Part shown: positions 31,141-38,726 of the stretch, in pieces | Numbering within the stretch: the stretch's first letter is position 1 | Layout of the letters: every line of letters begins with the position of its first letter | Assembly (NCBI GenBank): GCA_937863605.1 | Contig: CALMGN010000181.1 | Coordinates: 1 to 43,986 of the forward strand | DNA from: an uncultured Anaerolineaceae bacterium | GTDB lineage: Bacteria > Chloroflexota > Anaerolineae > Anaerolineales > Anaerolineaceae | DNA length: 43,986 bases | Direction: 5' to 3' | Notes under the pieces: generated by a model | What the model was told of the DNA's origin: nothing | Database searches by the model: none | What the model saw: only the letters and a program-made list of their open reading frames with translations | Made by a program: the position numbers and the translations under genes

Positions 31141-31960
31141 AAAAAACACCGGCTGGCGGCTTTTCATTCAGACTATCCTCGGACGCGCTTACCCACGGGT
31201 TGTTGGTATGGCGCGCGAGAAATCCTGGCTGTTCTTCGAGATTTTCCTGCCAATGCTGTCCGTTTCGGCCTATGTGTTTGTTTACCGCGCCATCGGCGCT
31301 CCTAAGGAATATATCGGTTTTGTGGTGATGGGCGGTGCTATGACTGCTTTCTGGATGAACATCCTGTGGAGCATGTCCAGCCAATTGTACTGGGAAAAGG
31401 AGACCGGCAATCTGGCCTTATATATCATGGCGCCAACCCAGTTGATGGCGATCCTGCTTGGCATGGCGCTGGGCGGGCTGGTGGCCACAGCGCAGCGTGC
31501 TTTGGCGATCATCCTGCTGGGAAGCCTGGCCTTCAAGGTCGAGTATGCTCTTGGCAGTTTCTGGCAGTTATTGCTGGTATTCTTTCTGGCGATGGCAGCC
31601 CTGTACGGCATGGGAATGATGACCTCATCGCTTTTTCTCCTGCTCAGCCGCGAAGCCTGGCACCTTGCCAACCTGGCGCAGGAACCGATTTATCTGGCGT
31701 CGGGGTTTTACTTTCCGATCAAAAGTTTCAACTTTTGGGTAGCTGCGGCAGCATCCATCATCCCGCTTACCCTGGGGCTGGATGCCATGCGGCAGCTGGT
31801 GTTCCCTTCCGGTGCGCTGCTCGGTTTCTTGAGTGTTAAGGTTGAGATCGCAATCCTGTTCGGGCTGATGGTTGTGTTTATTTCATCTGCACGGCTACTG
31901 CTTGGAAAAATGGAACGGCTGGCGATCCGTGAAGGCCGCCTGACCGAGAGCCGGAGGTAA
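31124..31960 (+). CDS. ABC-2-type transporter permease
   Basis: A 278-residue membrane protein with six predicted membrane segments, no signal peptide and the ABC2 fold (KSWLFFEIFLPMLSVSAYVFVYR, then a late GLDAMRQLVFPSG segment). The frame is open earlier, but the ATG at 31124 is the natural start: family members begin with a short cytoplasmic helix, and this start overlaps the ATPase gene by 17 bases, which indicates coupling. It probably pairs with the next permease to form a heterodimeric channel. The substrate is unknown. Confidence 0.88.
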   Translation: METAIRKNTGWRLFIQTILGRAYPRVVGMAREKSWLFFEIFLPMLSVSAYVFVYRAIGAPKEYIGFVVMGGAMTAFWMNILWSMSSQLYWEKETGNLALYIMAPTQLMAILLGMALGGLVATAQRALAIILLGSLAFKVEYALGSFWQLLLVFFLAMAALYGMGMMTSSLFLLLSREAWHLANLAQEPIYLASGFYFPIKSFNFWVAAAASIIPLTLGLDAMRQLVFPSGALLGFLSVKVEIAILFGLMVVFISSARLLLGKMERLAIREGRLTESRR

Positions 31961-31963
31961 ACC

Positions 31964-32806
31964 ATGAATCTGCGCTCATTTCGGACTGCGGCCTGGTTGG
32001 GCTGGAAAATCGAGTCGAACTGGACCGATCCCTTTCTATTCGCGGTCTATTCGATCGTAAAACCGTTGTCGGGCGCGGCGATTCTGGTGGTGATGTACAG
32101 CGTCATCACCAACGGCAACTTCACCGACCCGCTCTTCCCGTACATCTACCTTGGCAACGCCTTCTATATGTATGTCGGCGCGGTGATGACCGGCGTCTCA
32201 TGGGCGATTATTGATGACCGCGAGCATTACCGCACCCTCAAATACATGTACGTCGCACCCATCCGCATCCCGCTCTATTTAATTGGGCGGGCGGTGGCGC
32301 GCTTCCTCACCGGCAGCTTCTCGGTATTCATTACCATCGTGTTCGGGGTGCTGTTTCTACATGTGCCCATTAACCTGGCGGAGGTGAACTGGCTTTTGTT
32401 TATCATCAGTTTGCTAATGGGGGTGGTGCTGCTGGCGCTGATGGGCCTGACCCTGGCGGGCGTCACCCTGCTCTTGGCGCGCCACGGCGATTACCTTGGC
32501 GATGCCGTCGCTGGCGGGTTATATTTGTTCAGCGGGGCTGTTTTCCCGCTGGATGTGCTGCCTGCCTGGCTGCGTCCGCTCGGATATGCCATGCCGATCA
32601 CCTACTGGCTGGAACTGCTGCGGCGTTCCCTGGTTGGGTCGGTGGCGCAGGCCTTTCCCAGCCTCTCGGCAATGAGCAACGGGCAGCTGCTGGCAATCCT
32701 GGCAGGGATGATCGTGCTGGCCGCGGTAATCGCGGTAATTACCTTCCGCTGGTGTGATTATCAAGCGCGCGAGCGCGGCTATATTGACCGCACCACCAAT
32801 TATTAA
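31964..32806 (+). CDS. ABC-2-type transporter permease, second subunit
   Basis: A 280-residue protein with six membrane segments and the ABC2 features YRTLKYMYVAPIRIPLYLIGRA and a late YWLELLRRSLVG segment. It starts three bases after the first permease, so the three genes form a tight operon. ATPase plus two unequal permeases is the standard layout of a heterodimeric exporter. Nothing nearby identifies the substrate. Confidence 0.9.
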   Translation: MNLRSFRTAAWLGWKIESNWTDPFLFAVYSIVKPLSGAAILVVMYSVITNGNFTDPLFPYIYLGNAFYMYVGAVMTGVSWAIIDDREHYRTLKYMYVAPIRIPLYLIGRAVARFLTGSFSVFITIVFGVLFLHVPINLAEVNWLLFIISLLMGVVLLALMGLTLAGVTLLLARHGDYLGDAVAGGLYLFSGAVFPLDVLPAWLRPLGYAMPITYWLELLRRSLVGSVAQAFPSLSAMSNGQLLAILAGMIVLAAVIAVITFRWCDYQARERGYIDRTTNY

Positions 32807-32829
32807 TAATTAATGGTACATTCCCTATC

Positions 32830-34413
32830 ATGAACGAGTGGAGCAAGAACAAAGTCATCACCCCTGAAAACCAGGAAACTGCCCGTACCGTGCTGGACGA
32901 AGTCCGGGGCGGGCGGGATGTGATTAAGTCCATCCGGCGCCACCCCCTCCCCGAAGGCGGCTACCTGGCCAAGTCGGTGTTGGTGGCGGCTTACCACGGC
33001 CTGGTTGCCAGCGGTGAATGGGCAGCCGATAACGAATTGCTCTCCCGCATCCGCATGAAACCGGTGCGCACATTATCCGGCGTCACCACGGTCACCGTGC
33101 TGACCAAGCCGTACCCGTGCCCCGGCAAATGTATTTTCTGCCCGACCGACGTGCGCATGCCCAAGTCGTACTTGCCGGATGAACCCGGCGCGGCGCGCGC
33201 TTTCCAGAACGACTTCGACCCCTATGCCCAGGTGCGCTCGCGGCTTGAGTCCTATCAGGCCAACGGCCACCCAACCGATAAAATTGAGCTGCTCATCCTG
33301 GGTGGCACCTGGTCTTCATACCGCCGCGACTACCAGGAGTGGTTCGTCCAGCGCTGCTTCGATGCGCTCAACCAGGTGGATTCGTCCTCTCTGTCCGAGG
33401 CGCAAAACCTGAACGAAACCACTGCCCACCGCAACGTTGGACTGGTGATCGAGACTCGCCCGGACGAAATTACGCCAAAGGAGTTGGCCTGGCTGCGCTA
33501 CCTGGGGGTCACCAAGGTGCAAATGGGTGCGCAGTCGTTGGATGACCGCATCCTGAAACTGAACCAGCGCGGGCATACCGCCGCAGAAACCTTGCAGGCT
33601 ACCGCGCTGCTGCGCGCTGGCGGCTTTAAAGTGGTGCTGCATTGGATGCCCAACCTGTTGGGCGCTACGCCTGAATCCGACCGGGAGGATTTTGTAAAGC
33701 TGTGGCAGGGTTATTGCCCGGACGAGATCAAAATCTACCCCTGCCAGTTGCTGGAAAATGCTGATCTGTACGCTTACTGGCAGCGCGGCGAGTACCACCC
33801 CTACACCACCGAGCAACTGGTGCAACTGATCGCCGATGTCAAGCTGTCGATTCCGGCTTACTGCCGGGTCAACCGTGTCATCCGCGACATCCCGTCCACG
33901 CACGTGGTGGAGGGCAACCGCCGTACCAGCCTGCGGCAGGATGCGCTGGCAGAACTGGCTGCCCGCGGGCAGTCCTGCGGCTGCATCCGCTGCCGCGAAG
34001 TGCGCGGTGAAAAAGTCGAAATCGAGACACTGCGGCTGGAAGACCTGGCCTATCCGGCAGCCTATGCCGAGGAACATTTTTTGCATTTCTTGACGCCCGA
34101 CGGACAAATTGCCGGGTATTTGCGGTTGTCACTGCCGCAGGCCGGCGCCCCGGAACTGGGGCTGGCTGACCTGACCGGCGCCGCTCTGATCCGCGAGGTA
34201 CACATTTACGGGCAGTCGCTGCCGGTCGGCGGCGGGCAGGATGGCGCCGCCCAGCATGCCGGACTGGGCACCCGCCTGCTGGTCGAAGCGGAGCGCATCG
34301 CCAGCGAGCGGGGTTATGAGCGCATGGCAGTCATCGCTGCCATTGGCACGCGCCGCTATTACCAGGCGCGGGGCTTTGAATCCGGCGAGTTGTATTTGGT
34401 GAAGATGATTTAA
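32830..34413 (+). CDS. Elp3-family radical SAM / acetyltransferase
   Basis: A 527-residue Elp3 homologue that would modify the wobble uridine of tRNA (cm5U-type). The radical SAM cluster motif is Cys97-xxx-Cys101-xx-Cys104 (CPGKCIFC), followed by ETRPDEIT and GVTKVQMGAQSLDD. The GNAT domain (about 430-527) holds the acetyl-CoA loop GGGQDGAAQHAGLGTRLL and ends YYQARGFESGELYLVKMI. A Cys-rich CGCIRCRE segment near 378 is typical. The ATG has no clear ribosome-binding site. A weak TTGACC / TAATTA pair lies about 20-45 bases upstream. A partial diverged copy of the last 75 codons lies 250 bases downstream. Confidence 0.92.
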   Translation: MNEWSKNKVITPENQETARTVLDEVRGGRDVIKSIRRHPLPEGGYLAKSVLVAAYHGLVASGEWAADNELLSRIRMKPVRTLSGVTTVTVLTKPYPCPGKCIFCPTDVRMPKSYLPDEPGAARAFQNDFDPYAQVRSRLESYQANGHPTDKIELLILGGTWSSYRRDYQEWFVQRCFDALNQVDSSSLSEAQNLNETTAHRNVGLVIETRPDEITPKELAWLRYLGVTKVQMGAQSLDDRILKLNQRGHTAAETLQATALLRAGGFKVVLHWMPNLLGATPESDREDFVKLWQGYCPDEIKIYPCQLLENADLYAYWQRGEYHPYTTEQLVQLIADVKLSIPAYCRVNRVIRDIPSTHVVEGNRRTSLRQDALAELAARGQSCGCIRCREVRGEKVEIETLRLEDLAYPAAYAEEHFLHFLTPDGQIAGYLRLSLPQAGAPELGLADLTGAALIREVHIYGQSLPVGGGQDGAAQHAGLGTRLLVEAERIASERGYERMAVIAAIGTRRYYQARGFESGELYLVKMI

Positions 34414-34440
34414 CTGCTCAACGCGCAAAGGACATAAAAG

Positions 34441-34477
34441 CCTCCCCTAAAATCCGCTTTTTGGATTTTGGGGGAGG
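34441..34477. repeat. 15-bp hairpin in the elp3 spacer
   Basis: CCTCCCC-T-AAAATCC (34441-34455) pairs with GGATTTT-G-GGGGAGG (34463-34477), a 15-bp stem with one G-T pair and a seven-base loop. No T-run follows, so a terminator is not certain. It may be a repeat or may mark the end of the elp3 transcript. Confidence 0.6.
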
Positions 34478-34657
34478 TTGGAGGGGGGTGTAGGTTGGGT
34501 TGAGGGGCGATGAATAGCGTGTATTAATAATTGTGTTTGCAGCCCCGAAACCCAACACCTCGGATAAAATTTTGTCGGATTTCGGGCAATAAAGGTGGCT
34601 TCTACATGAGGATTAATCACCCGCCCTCAATCCGACCTACAACTACAACTAACCCAC

Positions 34658-34891
34658 GCCGCATTGATTCGCGAGGTACACATTTACGGGCAGTCGCTGC
34701 CGGTCGGCGGCGGGCAGGACGGCGCGGCCCAACATGTTGGCCTGGGTACCCGCCTGCTGGTCGAAGCTGAGCGCATCGCAACTGAGCACGGCTATAAGCA
34801 CTTGGCGGTCATCGCCGCTATCGGCACGCGCCGCTATTATCAGGCGCGCGGTTTCGAGCGCGGCGAGTTGTATTTGGTGAAGAATTTATAA
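34658..34891 (+). pseudogene. Diverged partial copy of the elp3 C-terminus
   Basis: The frame reads AALIREVHIYGQSLPVGGGQ and onward to GFERGELYLVKNL and stops at 34891. It matches codons of elp3 from about 34184 to its stop, with scattered substitutions (for example AQHVG for AQHAG and ATEHGYKH for ASERGYER). The first 50 or so bases are nearly identical and the rest differ at many third positions. It lacks the radical SAM domain and any ribosome-binding site, so it is likely a remnant of a second elp3 allele or a recombination scar. The acetyl-CoA loop is kept, so a tiny free-standing product cannot be excluded. The 244-base spacer before it holds no gene. Confidence 0.7.
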
Positions 34892-34894
34892 CAA

Positions 34895-35015
34895 TGTCAT
34901 TGCGAGCGCAGCGAAGCAATCTATCTCGATCATCCAGCGCAATAGTCTAAGGACAGCAGTCTTAGTCAACAACCGCGGATTGGTTCACTTCCCTGCGCTG
35001 CGTTCGCAAGGACAA
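34895..35015. repeat. TCATTGCGAGCGCAGCGAAG-type palindromic repeat running into rnhB
   Basis: The left arm (starting TCATTGCGAGCGCAGCGAAG, 34896-34915) and a degenerate right arm near 34976-35015 (CTGCGCTGCGTTCGCAAGGA) are inverted copies of a repeat widespread in bacterial genomes. The right arm overlaps the last coding bases of rnhB. Confidence 0.65.
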
Positions 35016-35655
35016 CCTCTCTCACCGGCGCAAAGCTGAACCGGTGTATCCGGCACGGTCCCAGCCCATCCAACCCGGCGCGGTGTACCGCGGTGCCGTA
35101 GCCTTTGTGACGGGCAAAGCCGTAACCTGGAAAGACCTCGTCCATTTCCTGCATCAACGCATCCCGCGCGGTCTTGGCCAGCACAGATGCAGCCGCGATG
35201 CTCAACGAACGCGCATCCCCCTTGATCAAGGCTTGCTGGGGGAGGTTTACCCCCGGCAGACGCAGCGCATCCACCAACAAGTGTTCCACCACGCACCCGC
35301 AGCCGGCAAGCGCGCGTTCCATGGCCAGACGGGTGGCGGGCACAATGCCAAGCGCGTCCACCTCGGACGCTTCAGCAAAACCTACGCCCCAGGCCAGGGC
35401 TGCCGCCCGGATCTGATCCGCCCAGACCGAACGCTGCCGGACGGTCATTTGCTTCGAATCGCGCACGCCGTGCAGCCGTTCCAGCAACCCGTTTTCCGTC
35501 GGAAGCACAACCGCCGCTGCGGAAACCGGTCCAGCCCAGGCGCCTCGCCCGGCCTCATCCAGACCAGCCACCGCTGTCACCCCTTTTGACCACAACGGGG
35601 ACTCGAAACGCAGGTCAGGGAACTTCGGTATCTCAGTTTTTGGCAGGCGCGCCAT
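34966..35655 (-). CDS. rnhB: Ribonuclease HII
   Basis: A 229-residue RNase HII that removes ribonucleotides from DNA and RNA primers. The catalytic AGLDEAGRGAWAGP segment is near residues 29-42, with the metal-binding Asp-Glu pair, and VRDSKQM, HLLVDALRL (third acid) and KGYGTAVHRAGLDGLGPCRIHR follow in the normal order. A GGAG ribosome-binding site lies six bases before the ATG, and the start overlaps the glycosyltransferase gene by 23 bases. The last residues (about NAAQGSEPIRGC) are encoded by the palindromic repeat to the left, so the natural C-terminus has been altered. Confidence 0.93.
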   Translation of the reverse strand: MARLPKTEIPKFPDLRFESPLWSKGVTAVAGLDEAGRGAWAGPVSAAAVVLPTENGLLERLHGVRDSKQMTVRQRSVWADQIRAAALAWGVGFAEASEVDALGIVPATRLAMERALAGCGCVVEHLLVDALRLPGVNLPQQALIKGDARSLSIAAASVLAKTARDALMQEMDEVFPGYGFARHKGYGTAVHRAGLDGLGPCRIHRFSFAPVREVVLANAAQGSEPIRGC

Positions 35656-36373
35656 TGTATACTCCGCGCCGGGCGTTGTTGCGGATGCGAATTAAATCCT
35701 TGACCATGTTCCAGGAATCCTTAAACATGCGCACTTTGGAATCGGCATTGTAATGCCACGGCACGCCGATTTCTGTGATCGTGTAACCATGCAGCCGTGC
35801 GATATACAGTACCTCTACGTCAAACGTCCAGCCAAAAATGGTCTGGCGCTGGAATACATCTTCGGCTACGTCGTCACGGAACAACTTGAAGCCGCATTGC
35901 GTGTCTTGCAACCCTGGTAGCGCGATCCAGCGCACCAGGGAGTTGAACACCCGCCCGGAAAGATGCCGGATTTCCGGCTCGCCGTAGCGCACCGCACCGG
36001 GCACTTCGCGCGACCCGATCACCACCTGCGGGTCGGGTACCTGCGGGGGCAGGAAGCGGGTGATCTCCTCGATCGGCATCGAAAGATCAGCGTCGCCAAA
36101 GAAGCGGTATTTGCCGCGCGCTGCCAGCATGCCAGCCCGTACGGCGCGGCCCTTGCCGCGCTGCGCTTCATGCAGCACCCGGATGTCTGGATTGGTGTTG
36201 GCGAAACTTTTTGCAATCTGCAGCGTCTGGTCGCTGCTGCCATTTTCGACTACCAGCACCTCAGCCTGATAGGGCTGCTGATCCAAAAAGCGCTCAACGG
36301 TCTTAAGGGTGCCCGGCAGGCGGGTTTCTTCGTTATAGGCGGGGATAATGATGGAAAGCAGCGGGGAGGTCAA
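35633..36373 (-). CDS. Family 2 glycosyltransferase (dolichyl-phosphate glucosyltransferase-like)
   Basis: A 246-residue GT-A enzyme. The start SIIIPAYNEETRLPGTL, GKGRAVRAGMLAARGKY, the DxD motif in FFGDADLSMP and QCGFKLFRDDVAEDVFQRQ match the ALG5/DPG-synthase group, which transfers a sugar from UDP- or GDP-sugar to a polyprenyl phosphate. No membrane segment is obvious. The start is TTG at 36373; the frame runs on upstream without ATG or GTG and no good ribosome-binding site is seen, so the start is uncertain by a few codons. It may feed the GT-C-like membrane protein at 38727. Confidence 0.88.
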   Translation of the reverse strand: MTSPLLSIIIPAYNEETRLPGTLKTVERFLDQQPYQAEVLVVENGSSDQTLQIAKSFANTNPDIRVLHEAQRGKGRAVRAGMLAARGKYRFFGDADLSMPIEEITRFLPPQVPDPQVVIGSREVPGAVRYGEPEIRHLSGRVFNSLVRWIALPGLQDTQCGFKLFRDDVAEDVFQRQTIFGWTFDVEVLYIARLHGYTITEIGVPWHYNADSKVRMFKDSWNMVKDLIRIRNNARRGVYNGAPAKN

Positions 36374-36424
36374 GGGCCGACCAATTTTTTGCGAAAAGGG
36401 TGATCGACCCGCGTCAAACGCAGG

Positions 36425-36769
36425 TCAGAACAGCGGCGCTTCTTCTAATTCAACTTTTCCGTCAGGACTGTTGGCGGTGGCGAGCTTCTCTTTTCCGCCA
36501 TTGCTGATGATTTCCACCCGGGCGATCAGGTCAAAAGTGCCGCCCATATAAATTTTTCGCTCGCCCACCATAAATTTCTCGCCTTTTTTCAAACGCTTGA
36601 CCAGATCATCACGGTTGATCAGCATATGGTCGGACCAGGTGGGACCGCGCCGTTCAAAGAAGCGGGCGATTTCAATTTCTCCATCGAGGCCACGGCGAAC
36701 AGCCTCGATCACACCGTCGAATTTCTTAAATTCATTTGAAACATTTTTTTTGCGAGAGAAAAATCCCAT
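36425..36769 (-). CDS. Conserved-looking small protein, unknown function
   Basis: A 114-residue soluble, highly charged protein not recognised as a named family. It starts MGFFSRKKNVSNEFKKFDGV, has an arginine-rich middle (VRRGLDGEIEIARFFERRGPTW), then a segment KGEKFMVGERKIYMGGTFDLIARVEII and an acidic tail. The open frame continues upstream across tRNA-Pro, which cannot be coding, so I chose the ATG at 36769. No ribosome-binding site is visible there. Base use is ordinary for the region. It lies 51 bases upstream of the glycosyltransferase on the same strand and may be co-transcribed with it. Confidence 0.6.
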   Translation of the reverse strand: MGFFSRKKNVSNEFKKFDGVIEAVRRGLDGEIEIARFFERRGPTWSDHMLINRDDLVKRLKKGEKFMVGERKIYMGGTFDLIARVEIISNGGKEKLATANSPDGKVELEEAPLF

Positions 36770-36866
36770 ATTTTGTCTACGATTCACCAGAATTTGGCTG
36801 GAAGAAAGATTTGGAAGCCCTGTTTTTACCCACTCCCACTTCAGCAAGGAATTTTCCAAAGAAAGG

Positions 36867-36939
36867 TCGGGGTGGGCGGACTTGAACCGCCGACCCCCGC
36901 GTCCCAAACGCGGTGCGCTGCCAACTGCGCTACACCCCG
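36867..36939 (-). tRNA. tRNA-Pro (anticodon UGG)
   Basis: The acceptor stem is CGGGGTG pairing with CACCCCG. The D-arm is AGCGCAGTTGGCAGCGC, the anticodon loop TTTGGGA gives anticodon TGG, and the T-arm GGCGGTTCAAGTCCGCC is canonical. A full CCA tail is not encoded: the bases after the discriminator read CCT. Confidence 0.94.
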
Positions 36940-36948
36940 GCAGACCCG

Positions 36949-36978
36949 AGTATAATCTGAACAATGGAGAGACGTCAA
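36949..36978 (-). promoter_or_regulatory. tRNA-Pro promoter overlapping the divergent esterase promoter
   Basis: Minus-strand TTGACG (36978-36973) and TATACT (36954-36949), 18 bases apart, sit four to five bases before the likely tRNA-Pro start. On the plus strand TATAAT occupies 36951-36956, so the two -10 boxes share bases and the tRNA -35 box lies inside the esterase coding start. Confidence 0.6.
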
Positions 36979-37896
36979 GCCAAATTGCAGGGGCGCTGGA
37001 TCATGGGGGTGTGCGCCAGTGTTTTATTATTGGGTTCAGCCGCCTGTAAACCGTGGGTCGCGCTGCCAGCCGCCGGTGAAGGGTTGCCGCAGCCCGGTTT
37101 GACCGCAACCATCGCACCGCCCACTGTCGCGCCTAGCTCGCTGCCAACCTTCACCCCAACGGTCACTCCCGTACCGGGCTGCACCGAAACCACGGGAAGG
37201 CTTCAGGATCTTTCGATTGACTCGAAATTCGTCGGGAAAGCTGTGCCGCTCATCCTGTACACCCCGCCATGCTACGATCCGCAAGGTGAATACCGCTATC
37301 CGGTGCTATATATGCTCCATGGGCAGAGTTTTATTCAGGATCAATGGGTACGCCTCGGGATGCCGTCAACTGCCGATGCTTTGATCACCGCCAGGGAGTT
37401 GCCGCCTTTCCTGATCGTCATGCCGTATGAGGAATACAACCTGAATAACCCCTTCGAAAAAGGCTTTGAGAAGGCGGTGGTGGAGGAGTTGATCCCCTGG
37501 GTGGATGCCAATTATTTCACCTGCACCCAGCGCGCCTGCCGGACGATAGCCGGGCTTTCCCGCGGCGGTTCCTGGGCGCTCTATCTGGGGGTTGCCCACT
37601 GGGAATTATTCGGCTCGATTGGCGCCCATTCCACCGCGCCATTCTTTGGCATGGACGGTTGGCTGTCGTATTACCTTGGGCAAATGGGCAAAGAGAATTT
37701 TCCACGCCTGTTTGTTGATTTTGGCGAGAACGATTCACTGCTGCCGTATATGACTGAATTTCAGAAGAAACTCGACGGCTATAAGCTGAACTATGATTTC
37801 CACCTCTACCCCGGTAATCACACTGAGGAGTACTGGTCAGCGCACGTGGAGGAATACTTGCGCTGGTATTGGAAGCTCTGGAGCCCGGCGGGATAA
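36964..37896 (+). CDS. Esterase-family (PF00756-like) lipoprotein
   Basis: A 310-residue exported lipoprotein (lipobox LGSAAC, Cys28) with a Pro- and Thr-rich linker (about 45-73). The enterochelin-esterase/esterase-D-like alpha/beta hydrolase domain begins near residue 80 with LQDLSIDSKFVGKAVPLILY and has YPVLYMLHGQ as oxyanion loop. The triad is Ser199 in GLSRGGS, Asp257 in GENDSL and His286 in GNHTEEYW. The substrate is unknown. The ATG starts seven bases after TATAAT, so the message should be leaderless. The divergent tRNA-Pro shares this promoter space. Confidence 0.87.
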   Translation: MERRQAKLQGRWIMGVCASVLLLGSAACKPWVALPAAGEGLPQPGLTATIAPPTVAPSSLPTFTPTVTPVPGCTETTGRLQDLSIDSKFVGKAVPLILYTPPCYDPQGEYRYPVLYMLHGQSFIQDQWVRLGMPSTADALITARELPPFLIVMPYEEYNLNNPFEKGFEKAVVEELIPWVDANYFTCTQRACRTIAGLSRGGSWALYLGVAHWELFGSIGAHSTAPFFGMDGWLSYYLGQMGKENFPRLFVDFGENDSLLPYMTEFQKKLDGYKLNYDFHLYPGNHTEEYWSAHVEEYLRWYWKLWSPAG

Positions 37897-37908
37897 ACGC
37901 TTTTTGCC

Positions 37909-38442
37909 TTACAAATCGATCCAATACCGCCGTACGAGTTGATTGCTGTCCTCGGGAACCACTTTGTTTAACAATTTACCCCCATTTTTCTCAATCACCC
38001 GCGCTGAAGCGTAATTATCATCGTCGCAGGTGACCAGTACGCTCTTCAACCCCAGACTGCGTGCCTCTTCCAGCGTTAACGCCAGCAGCAGGGTGGCGTA
38101 ACCCTTGCCGCGCTGCGAGGGGCGCACATCATAGCCGATATGCCCGCCTTCCTGTTCCAGCAGCGGCGTCAGTGTGTGCCGCAGCCGGCTCGACCCGATA
38201 ATAAAGCCCCCGTCACGCACCAGAAAATAGACCGACTGCGGTACGCGTCCAACAGGCAGCCCTTCGTTTCGCGAGTCAGCATCCAGCCTGTGCAGCAGCA
38301 CGGCGTATTTCTCCCAATCCATCTCTGCGGTGATGTATGCGTAGCGATCCTCGCCGGCCGCGCGAAATTCGGCAGCGTATTCGATCAATGCCTCCCGCAT
38401 CTCGGGGCGCAGTACTGTCAGAGTCAGAATGCTATTATCCAT
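37909..38442 (-). CDS. GNAT-family acetyltransferase
   Basis: A 177-residue GNAT protein: LRPEMREALIEYAAEFRA at the start, the acetyl-CoA pyrophosphate loop in DVRPSQRGKGYATLLLALTLEEAR, and the late segment LVTCDDDNYASARVIEKNGG. The layout matches predicted acetyltransferases of the RimJ/YjaB-like group. The substrate is unknown. It is convergent with the esterase gene, 12 bases apart. A TATACA -10-like box lies ten bases before the ATG and no ribosome-binding site is seen. Confidence 0.87.
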   Translation of the reverse strand: MDNSILTLTVLRPEMREALIEYAAEFRAAGEDRYAYITAEMDWEKYAVLLHRLDADSRNEGLPVGRVPQSVYFLVRDGGFIIGSSRLRHTLTPLLEQEGGHIGYDVRPSQRGKGYATLLLALTLEEARSLGLKSVLVTCDDDNYASARVIEKNGGKLLNKVVPEDSNQLVRRYWIDL

Positions 38443-38688
38443 GCTGGTTAAATGTATACCTCGGAATGACCAAACCCCTGTAATGCAGCTATCGATTTAG
38501 CATAACGGTCGGCTAATCATATCAAATTAATGGCTGTCTGGTGGGTGAACCTTGCCAGGGGTCGAAAACAAGGGGCAATTCCCCGCTTGCATTTTGACGG
38601 AAATGCCACGAGTCCAATCTCACCTGGGTCGCGAGGATTGTAAGATCGAATTTGAGGCACCGCCCCGACTAACCGGGTCTGCAGGGTC

Positions 38689-38697
38689 TGTTATAAT
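38689..38697 (+). promoter_or_regulatory. Extended -10 promoter of the large membrane protein
   Basis: TGTTATAAT is a TGn-extended perfect -10 box. Transcription should start near 38704, about 23 bases before the ATG at 38727. The rest of the 284-base gap 38443-38726 shows no gene or repeat that I can recognise. Confidence 0.5.
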
Positions 38698-38726
38698 TTT
38701 TCAACCTCTGCAGGCACACGACCCCG

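Noticed and set aside
33316-34107. Long minus-strand frame inside elp3
   Set aside because: Shadow of the high-GC elp3 coding sequence; it has no motif and elp3 motifs are intact in the plus frame.
34441-34477. Rho-independent terminator after elp3
   Set aside because: The stem is strong but followed by G-rich sequence instead of a T-run, so I list it as a hairpin repeat only.
34531-34770. Plus-strand frame over the start of the elp3 fragment
   Set aside because: It is in a different frame from the homologous region and has no family pattern.
36770-36964. N-terminal extension of the small protein at 36425 through tRNA-Pro
   Set aside because: The extension is the reverse reading of a canonical tRNA gene; the ATG at 36769 is the first start past it.
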